Assembly (NCBI GenBank): GCA_014360395.1
Contig: JACIXM010000304.1
Span: forward strand, 1 to 7,594
Reading direction: 5' to 3'
DNA: 7,594 nt
Source: Actinotalea sp.
GTDB taxonomy: Bacteria > Actinomycetota > Actinomycetes > Actinomycetales > Cellulomonadaceae
Part shown: positions 1-5,258 of the stretch, in pieces
How the letters are laid out: each line of letters opens with the position of its first letter
Position numbering within the stretch: position 1 is the first letter of the stretch
Notes under the pieces: model-generated
What the model was told of the DNA's origin: nothing
The model's database searches: none
The model's input: only the letters and a program-made list of their open reading frames with translations
Made by a program: the position numbers and the translations under genes

Positions 1-615
1 CTCGTCGCCAAGCCGCCGTCGCTGGACTGGGCGCCGGCCGGAGGCCTCCTGCTCACCGGGACCACCGCGTGGCACGCCGTCACCGCGGTCCACGTGGGTG
101 CCGGGGACACCGTGCTCGTCCACGGCGCCGCGGGCGGCGTCGGAGGCATGGTCGTGCAGCTGGCCCGGATGCGCGGCGCGCGCGTCGTCGGCACGGCCGC
201 GTCGCAGAACCACGAGCACCTCGTCGAGCTCGGGGGCCTGCCGGTGACGTACGGCCCGGGACTGGCGGACCGGGTCCGCGCGCTCGCCCCGCGGGTGACC
301 GCCGCGATCGACACGGTGGGCTCGGACGAGGCCCTCGACGTGTCCCTCGAGGTGGTCGGGGACCGGCGCCGGGTGGCGACGATCGCGAACTTCCACCGTG
401 GGCCCGCCCTCGGCATCCAGGTGCTCGGCCACGGCAAGGGCGCGGACCCGGGTACGGCCGTGCGGCACGACGCGCGTCGGCGCCTGGTCGAGATGGCCGG
501 GGACCGTCGCCTGCGCGTGCCCGTGGGCGCGACCTACCACCTCGCCGACGTCGCGAAGGCGCACCGGACCGGCATCGAGGGGGCGGTGCGCGGGAAGATC
601 GTGCTCGTGCCCTGA
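1..615 (+). CDS. Zinc-less medium-chain dehydrogenase/quinone oxidoreductase-like NAD(P)H-dependent oxidoreductase, 3' part
   Basis: The frame is open from base 1 to a TGA at 613-615, giving 204 residues with no start visible, so the 5' end lies outside the window. Family members are usually about 310-330 residues, so roughly the N-terminal third (the GroES-like catalytic domain) is missing. What remains is the Rossmann cofactor domain. It has the lead-in LLLTGTTAWHAV (residues 16-27), then the glycine-rich loop GAAGGVG (42-48) that binds NAD(P)H in the quinone-oxidoreductase branch of the MDR superfamily, and an AIDTVG strand near residue 105. The C-terminus VRGKIVLVP is the typical family ending. 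No structural-zinc cysteine cluster is present in this part. The family reduces quinones, enones or aldehydes in the cytoplasm; the substrate here cannot be told. It converges on ispF and has no obvious link to it. Confidence 0.88.
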   Translation, partial: LVAKPPSLDWAPAGGLLLTGTTAWHAVTAVHVGAGDTVLVHGAAGGVGGMVVQLARMRGARVVGTAASQNHEHLVELGGLPVTYGPGLADRVRALAPRVTAAIDTVGSDEALDVSLEVVGDRRRVATIANFHRGPALGIQVLGHGKGADPGTAVRHDARRRLVEMAGDRRLRVPVGATYHLADVAKAHRTGIEGAVRGKIVLVP

Positions 616-628
616 GCCCGAGCCGGCC

Positions 629-689
629 CGGGCGCGTCGACGCCGTCGGGCGCCCGTCCCCGCCTGCGGGACCGGCCTCAGCCGGTCTC
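629..689. terminator. Hairpins between convergent oxidoreductase and ispF genes
   Basis: Two GC-rich inverted repeats lie in the 96-bp convergent gap. The first pairs 629-635 (CGGGCGC) with 650-656 around a 14-nt loop. The second pairs 668-676 with 681-689 around a CTCA loop, with one G-T wobble on the plus strand. Neither is followed by a clear T-run, which is common in high-GC actinobacteria. The position just after the oxidoreductase stop codon and just beyond the ispF stop suggests transcription termination for one or both genes, but this is inferred from structure and location only. Confidence 0.35.
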
Positions 690-716
690 CGGACTCAGTC
701 GGTCTCCGGACTCAGT
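683..716. repeat. 17-bp perfect tandem duplication at the ispF 3' end
   Basis: The unit CGGTCTCCGGACTCAGT occurs at 683-699 and again, unchanged, at 700-716. A further partial copy (CGGT) starts at 717, and TCAGC just before 683 resembles the unit's end. The right copy includes the ispF stop codon (712-714 on the minus strand) and the codon before it. The duplication therefore abuts the gene end but does not change the protein's conserved part. Replication slippage is the simplest origin. Confidence 0.85.
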
Positions 717-1221
717 CGGTCGCGACGACGAGCGCCGTCGCGACCGCCGCGACGCCCTCCCCCCGACCGGTGAGGCCGAGGCCGTCCGTCGTCGTGGCGG
801 ACAGGCTCACGGGAGCGCCGCAGGCGGCGGAGAGCGCGTCCTGCGCCTCCGCCCGGCGGGTGCCCAGGCGGGGCCGGTTGCCGATCACCTGCACGGCGAC
901 GTTGCCGATGGCGAACCCGGCGGCGCGGACCCGCCGGGCGGCCTCGGCCAGGAGCGCGGACCCGGAGGCGCCCGCCCACTGCGGCTCGGCCGTGCCGAAG
1001 TTCGACCCGAGGTCGCCCAGCCCCGCCGCGGACAGCAGCGCATCGGCGGCGGCGTGCGCGGCGACGTCGGCGTCCGAGTGCCCGTCCAGGCCCACCTCGC
1101 CGGGCCAGTGGAGCCCCGCGAGCCACATCTCGCGGCCGCTGCCTGGTGCGGCGAAGGCGTGCACGTCGACCCCGATGCCGGTCCGCGGCAGCCCCGGCGG
1201 CACGGGCACCTGCTCGGTCAT
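712..1221 (-). CDS. ispF: 2-C-methyl-D-erythritol 2,4-cyclodiphosphate synthase
   Basis: A 169-residue protein of the cytoplasmic MEP (non-mevalonate) isoprenoid pathway. It cyclises CDP-ME 2-phosphate to ME-2,4-cyclodiphosphate with release of CMP, and family members act as homotrimers. The N-terminal GIGVDVHAF carries the metal ligands D19 and H21 (E. coli D8, H10), and [10 protein letters not shown] carries the third ligand H56 (E. coli H42). The C-terminal [14 protein letters not shown] is the family signature around the CDP/phosphate site. The ATG at 1221-1219 overlaps the ispD stop as ATGA, and its ribosome binding site (AGGGAGAGAG) lies inside the ispD 3' end, so translation is probably coupled to ispD. 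Where the E. coli enzyme reads FPDTDP this protein reads FGTAEP. I believe that is an actinobacterial variation, not a defect, but could not check. The stop codon lies within a 17-bp tandem repeat. Confidence 0.96.
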   Translation of the reverse strand: MTEQVPVPPGLPRTGIGVDVHAFAAPGSGREMWLAGLHWPGEVGLDGHSDADVAAHAAADALLSAAGLGDLGSNFGTAEPQWAGASGSALLAEAARRVRAAGFAIGNVAVQVIGNRPRLGTRRAEAQDALSAACGAPVSLSATTTDGLGLTGRGEGVAAVATALVVATD

Positions 1222-1976
1222 CTCTCTCCCTGGGACACCGGGTCCACCCAGCGCGCAGCCACCAGGGCCTCGGCCAGCGCCAGGTCCCGTGGGCTCGTCA
1301 CCTTGACCGCGTCGAGGTGCCCCTCCACGAGGGTCACCTGCGCCCCGAGGGCGACGCACAGCTGGGCGTCGTCGGTGGCGGCCGTCGTCTCGTCGCCGGC
1401 ACGGTCCGCGCCCGCGGCGTGGGCGCGGACCAGGAGCCCAGCCTCGAAGCCCTGCGGCGTCTGGACGGCACGCAGCCGGGTGCGGTCGACCGGCCGGACG
1501 CCGTCGGCGACGTCGAGGACGGAGTCGGTCACGGGGACGACCGGCACGACGACGTCGGCCCCGCCGGCCACGGCCTCGGCGACGCGCCGCACGACGGCCG
1601 GCGGCACGAGGGCTCGGGCCGCGTCGTGGACGAGGACGACCGTGCGCCCCGCCGGAGCCGCGGCGCCGGGCAGGAGCGCGGCGAGACCGGCCGCCACGGA
1701 CCCCTGCCGCGTCGACCCGCCGACGACGCAGCGCGCGGCGCCGGGCGCCCCGGCCGCCTCCGCGTCGGCGACAGCCGTGGCGACGACGGCCTCGAAGGCG
1801 GCGCGGTGCTCCGCGGGCACGGTCACGACGACCTCCTCGACGACCCCGGAGGCCCACAGGCCGCGCAGCGCGTGCACGAGCAGCGGCACGCCACCGACCG
1901 GCACGAGCGCCTTGGGCAGGGCCTGGCCCAGGCGCGACCCGCTGCCGGCGGCGGTGAGCACGACGACGGCCCGCAC
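1218..1976 (-). CDS. ispD: 2-C-methyl-D-erythritol 4-phosphate cytidylyltransferase
   Basis: This enzyme transfers CMP from CTP to MEP, forming CDP-ME, two steps before IspF in the same pathway; the intervening kinase IspE is not in the window. The N-terminal [14 protein letters not shown] motif (residues 9-22 from this start) is the nucleotide-binding loop. R15 and K22 keep the seven-residue spacing of the E. coli catalytic pair R20/K27. Further family motifs are VHDAAR, TPQGF, and near the C-terminus TDDAQ with [21 protein letters not shown]. The GTG at 1976-1974 is preceded by GGTGAG at a plausible distance and gives 252 residues, close to the usual 230-240. In-frame GTGs at 2027, 2015 and 2006 would add up to 17 residues rich in repeated Asp-Pro-Val. 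I consider these less likely, but an annotation starting at 2027 is possible. The gene overlaps ispF by ATGA and follows carD, probably in one transcript. Confidence 0.93.
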   Translation of the reverse strand: MRAVVVLTAAGSGSRLGQALPKALVPVGGVPLLVHALRGLWASGVVEEVVVTVPAEHRAAFEAVVATAVADAEAAGAPGAARCVVGGSTRQGSVAAGLAALLPGAAAPAGRTVVLVHDAARALVPPAVVRRVAEAVAGGADVVVPVVPVTDSVLDVADGVRPVDRTRLRAVQTPQGFEAGLLVRAHAAGADRAGDETTAATDDAQLCVALGAQVTLVEGHLDAVKVTSPRDLALAEALVAARWVDPVSQGER

Positions 1977-2000
1977 GCGCTCACCGTCGCCCCGGAGGGC

Positions 2001-2064
2001 GGGCACGGGGTCCACGGGGTCGGGCACGGGGTGCTCGGTCGTGGGCGTGCGGGTGGGCGTGCGG
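2001..2064. repeat. Short direct repeats between carD and ispD
   Basis: Two separate duplications fill the gap. An 11-bp unit GGGCACGGGGT is found at 2001-2011 and 2022-2032 (period 21 bp). A perfect 12-bp tandem pair GTGGGCGTGCGG is found at 2041-2052 and 2053-2064. On the minus strand the first set creates the closely spaced GTG codons that make the ispD start ambiguous. I see no hairpin strong enough to call a terminator here, which is consistent with carD-ispD cotranscription. Confidence 0.75.
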
Positions 2065-2077
2065 GCCGCAGACGGTG

Positions 2078-2560
2078 TCAGGAGGCCAGGACCTCGTCGA
2101 GGATGGCCTCCGCCTTCTCCTCCTCCGTGTGCTCGGCCAGGGCGAGCTCGGAGACGAGGATCTGGCGGGCCTTGGCGAGCATGCGCTTCTCGCCGGCAGA
2201 GAGCCCACGGTCGGCGTCGCGGCGGGAGAGGTCACGGACGACCTCGGCCACCTTGATGACGTCGCCCGACGCGAGCTTCTCGAGGTTCGCCTTGTAGCGG
2301 CGCGACCAGTTGGTCGGCTCCTCGGTGTACGGCGCGCGCAGGACGTCGAAGACCTTCTCCAGGCCCTCCTGCCCCACGACGTCACGAACGCCGACCAGGT
2401 CGACGTTCTCGGCTGGGACCTCGATGGTCAGGTCGCCCTGGGCGACCTTGAGCTTGAGATAAGTCTTCTCCTCGCCCCGGATCGTGCGCTTCTTGATCTC
2501 CTCGATCAGTGCTGCGCCGTGGTGCGGGTAGACAACGGTCTCGCCTACGGTGAAGGTCAT
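2078..2560 (-). CDS. carD: CarD-family RNA polymerase-binding transcriptional regulator
   Basis: A 160-residue protein that aligns without gaps, from memory, to M. tuberculosis CarD (162 residues) over nearly its whole length. CarD binds the RNA polymerase beta subunit and stabilises the open complex, notably at rRNA promoters. The N-terminal RNAP-interacting domain (about 1-55) includes [14 protein letters not shown] and [16 protein letters not shown]. The C-terminal helical DNA-binding domain contains [17 protein letters not shown], with the wedge tryptophan at exactly W85. Arg25 is kept, but residue 47 is Glu where mycobacterial CarD has the polymerase-contacting Arg47, and residue 112 is Ser where the mycobacterial protein has Trp. 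The ATG at 2560-2558 is chosen because the family begins [15 protein letters not shown] and because GAAAGGGGA sits about 10 nt upstream; the GTG 30 bp further upstream is less likely. The gene is followed by ispD and ispF. Confidence 0.97.
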   Translation of the reverse strand: MTFTVGETVVYPHHGAALIEEIKKRTIRGEEKTYLKLKVAQGDLTIEVPAENVDLVGVRDVVGQEGLEKVFDVLRAPYTEEPTNWSRRYKANLEKLASGDVIKVAEVVRDLSRRDADRGLSAGEKRMLAKARQILVSELALAEHTEEEKAEAILDEVLAS

Positions 2561-2588
2561 TCGAGGACGTCCCCTTTCGCGGAGGTCC

Positions 2589-2594
2589 ACCTTA
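2589..2594 (-). promoter_or_regulatory. Candidate -10 element of the carD-ispD-ispF promoter
   Basis: On the minus strand TAAGGT fits the actinobacterial TANNNT -10 consensus and lies about 29 nt upstream of the carD start codon. Transcription would begin near 2582 and give a short leader that contains the GAAAGGGGA ribosome binding site. No convincing -35 hexamer is seen 17 nt upstream, which is usual for such genomes. Prediction from sequence only. Confidence 0.4.
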
Positions 2595-2651
2595 CCACGG
2601 CCCGTGCGGCCGCTCCGGGACCCGTGGCGCGTTTGCGCAGGTCAGGCCGAT

Positions 2652-2663
2652 CGAACCGGTTCG
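2652..2663. promoter_or_regulatory. 12-bp perfect palindrome in the divergent promoter region
   Basis: CGAACCGGTTCG is perfectly self-complementary with no spacer. It lies 92-103 bp upstream of the carD start, in the roughly 320-bp divergent region shared with the lipoprotein gene. The dyad could be an operator for a dimeric regulator. No regulator is identified, and palindromes of this length can occur by chance in GC-rich DNA. Confidence 0.3.
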
Positions 2664-2710
2664 GCACCACCGCCCCAGGGCCCGCGAAGGCCAGGAACGG
2701 CCCCCGGAGC

Positions 2711-2733
2711 GCCCGGCGGCCGGCCCGCCGGGC
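2711..2733. other. Strong 9-bp inverted repeat in the divergent region
   Basis: GCCCGGCGG at 2711-2719 pairs perfectly with 2725-2733 around the loop CCGGC. It lies upstream of both predicted promoters (about 120 bp from the carD -10 and 80 bp from the lipoprotein -10), so it would not be in either short leader unless transcription starts further out. Its role is unknown: a DNA-level regulatory site, a cruciform-prone sequence, or chance in an extremely GC-rich stretch. Apart from this, the 12-bp palindrome and the promoter elements, I see nothing in 2595-2813. Confidence 0.4.
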
Positions 2734-2813
2734 CCGCGGACCGCGCCGTCGGGCGGTGCGCCGCCACCCCGCGGACGCCCGAGCCGCACGGCCGGGCCCC
2801 CGCGCGGAGCCAG

Positions 2814-2819
2814 TACCCT
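2814..2819 (+). promoter_or_regulatory. Candidate -10 element for the lipoprotein gene
   Basis: TACCCT within CAGTACCCTGGG fits the actinobacterial TANNNT -10 consensus. It is 61 bp upstream of the GTG start, which would give a leader of about 55 nt. No clear -35 hexamer precedes it. Prediction from sequence and position only. Confidence 0.35.
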
Positions 2820-2868
2820 GGGACCGGCCCCCGTCCGCCCCTGTGGCGCGCCAACGACCGACGTGACC

Positions 2869-2873
2869 AGGAG
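2869..2873 (+). promoter_or_regulatory. Ribosome binding site deciding the lipoprotein start
   Basis: AGGAG is followed by seven bases and then GTG at 2881. This supports 2881 over the in-frame GTG at 2863, which lies upstream of this site and would place it inside the coding region. Confidence 0.8.
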
Positions 2874-2880
2874 AACCTCC

Positions 2881-3363
2881 GTGGCGAAGCGCTCGACCCC
2901 GACCCTCCCCCGCCGCGCGGCGTCCGTCGCGGCCGCCCTCGCCGCCTCCGCGCTCCTCGCGGGGTGCTCGGCGACGAACCCCATCACCACGCTCCTCGAC
3001 TACGACCCCTCCGACGGCGTGAGCCAGGTGGTCGGGGACCTCCGGGCCGGGAACCTCATCGTGCTGACCGCCGAGGAGGGTGGTCCCGGCACGATCGTCG
3101 GCTTCGTGACCAACCGGGGCTCCCAGGACGCGTCGGTGGTCCTGGAGGTGGCGGGCGAGCAGGGCGACGCGATCGAGGTCCCGGCCGGCGGTACCGTCCT
3201 GCTCGGCCCGCAGGGCGACGAGACGCTCGACGTCGGCGCGGTCCCGGCGCCCCCCGGCAGCAAGATCGAGGTGACCCTGCGCAGCGACGTCGCCGGGTCG
3301 GCCACCGTCGAGATCCCGGTCATGGACGGCACGCTCGAGGAGTACGCCGACCTCGTGCCCTGA
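2881..3363 (+). CDS. Small secreted lipoprotein, LpqE-like by position
   Basis: A 160-residue protein with a clear type II signal peptide: a basic n-region (MAKRSTPTLPRR), an Ala/Leu-rich core, and the lipobox LLAGC (25-29) with C29 as the lipidated cysteine. The mature part (30-160) is acidic and Gly/Val-rich with alternating beta-like segments (LIVLTAEEG, TIVGFVTNRG, SVVLEVAG, KIEVTLRSD, ATVEIPVMDG), suggesting a small beta-sandwich on the outer face of the membrane. I see no catalytic or metal-binding motif. It is divergent from carD, and in M. tuberculosis the lipoprotein gene lpqE (Rv3584) is likewise divergent from carD (Rv3583c). I therefore infer an LpqE-like protein, without claiming proven orthology or function. 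The GTG start is set by the AGGAG site at 2869-2873. Confidence 0.85.
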   Translation: MAKRSTPTLPRRAASVAAALAASALLAGCSATNPITTLLDYDPSDGVSQVVGDLRAGNLIVLTAEEGGPGTIVGFVTNRGSQDASVVLEVAGEQGDAIEVPAGGTVLLGPQGDETLDVGAVPAPPGSKIEVTLRSDVAGSATVEIPVMDGTLEEYADLVP

Positions 3364-3379
3364 GCGGCACCCCCGACGC

Positions 3380-3421
3380 CGACGAGGGGCCCCGCGCCAG
3401 CCGGTGCGGGGCCCCTCGTCG
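3380..3421. terminator. Very strong hairpin between convergent lipoprotein and pst genes
   Basis: Sixteen perfect base pairs (3380-3395 with 3406-3421) continue through one G-T wobble and two more C-G pairs to a 4-nt loop (3399-3402), a stem of 19 pairs in all. It begins 17 bp after the lipoprotein stop and lies about 57 bp beyond the pstB stop on the other strand. No T-run follows on either side. It is the best candidate for a bidirectional terminator in the window. Confidence 0.8.
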
Positions 3422-3462
3422 TCTCGCGGCCGACCCGCTGGGTCTCGCGGCCGACCCGCTGG
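3421..3462. repeat. 21-bp perfect tandem duplication downstream of pstB
   Basis: A 21-bp unit beginning GTCTCGCGGCCGACC occurs at 3421-3441 and again, without change, at 3442-3462. It directly abuts the terminator stem. It lies outside both flanking genes, and a recent slippage duplication is the simplest explanation for two identical copies. Confidence 0.88.
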
Positions 3463-3468
3463 GGTCGG
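3451..3468 (-). terminator. Small hairpin just after pstB
   Basis: CCGACCC (3451-3457) pairs perfectly with GGGTCGG (3462-3468) around the loop GCTG. On the minus strand it begins 10 nt after the pstB stop codon. It uses part of the second 21-bp repeat copy. It may protect or terminate the pst transcript ahead of the larger stem at 3380-3421. Confidence 0.4.
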
Positions 3469-3477
3469 AGCGCCCCG

Positions 3478-4257
3478 TCAGCCGAAGCGGCCGGAGATGT
3501 AGTCCTCGGTCGCCTGCACGGACGGGGTCGAGAACATCGTGCGGGTGTCGTCCATCTCGATGAGGCGACCCGGCTCCCCCGTCCCGGCGATGTTGAAGAA
3601 CGCCGTCCGGTCGCTGACGCGCGCCGCCTGCTGCATGTTGTGGGTCACGATGACGATCGTGTAGTCGTTCTTGAGCTCGGCGATGAGGTCCTCGATCGCG
3701 AGCGTCGAGATCGGGTCCAGCGCGGAGGCCGGCTCGTCCATGAGCAGCACCTGGGGCTTGACGGCGATGGCGCGCGCGATGCAGAGGCGCTGCTGCTGGC
3801 CGCCGGAGAGCGAGGAGCCGGGCCGGTCGAGGCGGTCCTTGACCTCCTTCCACAGGTTCGCGCCGACCAGCGACTGCTCGACGAGCGTCTCGGCGTCGCT
3901 CTTGGAGATGCGGCGGTTGTTGAGCCGCACGCCGGCCAGCACGTTCTCCGCGATCGACATCGTCGGGAACGGGTTGGGGCGCTGGAACACCATGCCGATC
4001 TGGCGCCGGACGGCGACCGGGTCGACGTCGTTGCCGTACAGGTCGACGCCGTCCATGAGCACGGTGCCCTCGACCCGGGCGCCCGGGAGCACCTCGTGCA
4101 TCCGGTTGAGCGTCCGCAGGAACGTCGACTTGCCGCAGCCGGACGGGCCGATGAGCGCCGTCACCGAGCGCGGCTCGATCATCATCGAGACGTCGGCGAC
4201 GGCCTTGAAGCTGCCGTAGTAGACGTCGAGGTCCTTCACGTCGATGCGCTGAGCCAT
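3478..4257 (-). CDS. pstB: Phosphate ABC transporter ATP-binding protein PstB
   Basis: A 259-residue cytoplasmic ATPase that drives phosphate import through PstC/PstA. The ABC motifs are complete: Walker [10 protein letters not shown] (37-45), Q-loop Q92 in FQRPNPFP, signature LSGGQQQR (150-157), Walker B VLLMDEP (170-176), and the switch histidine H206 in VTHNMQQA. The NPFP after the Q-loop, the spacing, and the C-terminal [16 protein letters not shown] with [10 protein letters not shown] are typical of PstB as opposed to other ABC ATPases. Length is normal for the family. The ATG at 4257-4255 is preceded by a purine run (CAGAGAGAGA) in place of a standard GGAGG. The gene is last in the operon, 44 bp after pstA, and no phoU follows; the next gene is convergent. 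It is followed by hairpins at 3451-3468 and 3380-3421. Confidence 0.97.
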   Translation of the reverse strand: MAQRIDVKDLDVYYGSFKAVADVSMMIEPRSVTALIGPSGCGKSTFLRTLNRMHEVLPGARVEGTVLMDGVDLYGNDVDPVAVRRQIGMVFQRPNPFPTMSIAENVLAGVRLNNRRISKSDAETLVEQSLVGANLWKEVKDRLDRPGSSLSGGQQQRLCIARAIAVKPQVLLMDEPASALDPISTLAIEDLIAELKNDYTIVIVTHNMQQAARVSDRTAFFNIAGTGEPGRLIEMDDTRTMFSTPSVQATEDYISGRFG

Positions 4258-4277
4258 GGGTCTCTCTCTGTGTGCGC

Positions 4278-4301
4278 CGGGGGTCGCGGGTCGGGGGTCG
4301 C
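4278..4301. repeat. 10-bp direct repeat in the pstA-pstB gap
   Basis: CGGGGGTCGC occurs at 4278-4287 and 4292-4301 with GGGT between them (period 14 bp). The gap also contains an alternating CT/GT stretch (4261-4274) that, on the minus strand, supplies the purine-rich leader of pstB. No hairpin or promoter is evident, so pstB is probably read through from pstA. Confidence 0.7.
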
Positions 4302-5258
4302 TCAGTGCCCGCGGGCGGGGGCGAACCACCGGGCGATGAGGCGGGCGAGAAGGTTGAGGAGCAGGACGATGATGATGAGCACGAGCGCCGCCGCCCACGC
4401 GCGGTCGTAGTTGATCGTCGCGATGCAGTCGAGCTGGTCGGGGCGGCAGGGCACGAGGCCCTGCTGGTACTGCCGGTAGACGTACACCGGCAGGGTCATC
4501 ATCCGACCCTCGAAGAGGTTGTAGTTGATCGAGTCGATGACGCCGAGCGTGATGAGCAGCGGCGCCGTCTCCCCGATGACACGGGCGACGGCCAGCATGA
4601 CGCCGGTGACGATTCCCGCGGCCGCCGTCCGCAGCACCACCTTGATGATGGTGAGCCACTTGGGCACGCCGAGCGCATAGGCGGCCTCACGCAGCTCGTT
4701 CGGCACGAGCCGCAGCATCTCCTCGCTGGACCGCACGACGACCGGCGTCATGAGCACGGACAGGGCGACGGCGCCCACGGCGCCGAACCGTACCCCCGGA
4801 CCGAAGAAGACGGCGAAGAGGGCGTACGCGAACAGGCCGGCCACGATCGAGGGGATGCCCGTCATGACGTCGACGAAGAACGTCACCGCGCGGGCGAGCT
4901 TGCCGGTGCCGTACTCGACGAGGTAGATCGCCGTGAGCAGGCCGATCGGGACCGAGATCAGCGCGGCGAAGCCGGTGACGAGGAGCGTCCCGACGATCGC
5001 ATGGTGGATGCCACCGGCGTCCATCCCGCCGAAGACGCCGCGCATCGAGACGGCGAGGAAGTAGGGGCTGAGCCGGTCGAACCCGTTGACCAGGGCCGTC
5101 CACACCAGGGACAGCAGCGGGACGAGCGCCACGAGGAAGGCCAGCGTCACGACGCCCCGCATCACGCGGTCGACGAGCTTGCGTCGGGTGTCCGGGCGGG
5201 TCAGGGCGTCACGCGTGCTGGGCGGGGCCGCCGTCGTGCGGCCGGTCGTCGTGGTCAT
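4302..5258 (-). CDS. pstA: Phosphate ABC transporter permease PstA
   Basis: A 318-residue integral membrane protein that forms the phosphate channel with PstC. After a Thr/Arg-rich cytoplasmic N-terminus (about 1-34) there are about six hydrophobic segments, near 35-57, 87-113, 122-151, 159-175, 212-239 and 287-308. The cytoplasmic coupling loop [21 protein letters not shown] (about 190-210) is the EAA motif that docks onto PstB. GETAPLL (229-235) and [13 protein letters not shown] are family hallmarks. The loop before the last membrane segment carries two cysteines seven residues apart (C271, C278), a possible disulfide. The ATG at 5258 overlaps the pstC stop (TGATG) and has GGGAG seven bases upstream, inside pstC, so translation is probably coupled. 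Confidence 0.96.
   Translation of the reverse strand: MTTTTGRTTAAPPSTRDALTRPDTRRKLVDRVMRGVVTLAFLVALVPLLSLVWTALVNGFDRLSPYFLAVSMRGVFGGMDAGGIHHAIVGTLLVTGFAALISVPIGLLTAIYLVEYGTGKLARAVTFFVDVMTGIPSIVAGLFAYALFAVFFGPGVRFGAVGAVALSVLMTPVVVRSSEEMLRLVPNELREAAYALGVPKWLTIIKVVLRTAAAGIVTGVMLAVARVIGETAPLLITLGVIDSINYNLFEGRMMTLPVYVYRQYQQGLVPCRPDQLDCIATINYDRAWAAALVLIIIVLLLNLLARLIARWFAPARGH

Noticed and set aside
1054..2256. 400-residue plus-strand open frame opposite ispF/ispD/carD
   Set aside because: The Thr/Arg/Ser-rich translation has no recognisable motif and lies fully antisense to three conserved genes.
2863..2880. Upstream GTG start for the lipoprotein gene
   Set aside because: The AGGAG ribosome site at 2869-2873 lies downstream of it and is ideally placed for the GTG at 2881.
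2592..2990. Minus-strand open frame of 132 residues in the carD upstream region
   Set aside because: It overlaps the lipoprotein 5' end antisense, has a low-complexity composition, and occupies the predicted carD promoter.
683..3462. Possibility that the short tandem repeats form a CRISPR array or insertion-sequence ends
   Set aside because: Only two copies each, no spacers, unrelated units, no cas or transposase genes, and no terminal inverted repeats flanking a gene.
2550..3563. 337-residue plus-strand open frame covering the divergent region and the lipoprotein gene in another frame
   Set aside because: Arg/Gly/Pro-rich translation without motifs; the overlapping frame with lipobox and ribosome binding site is clearly the real gene.
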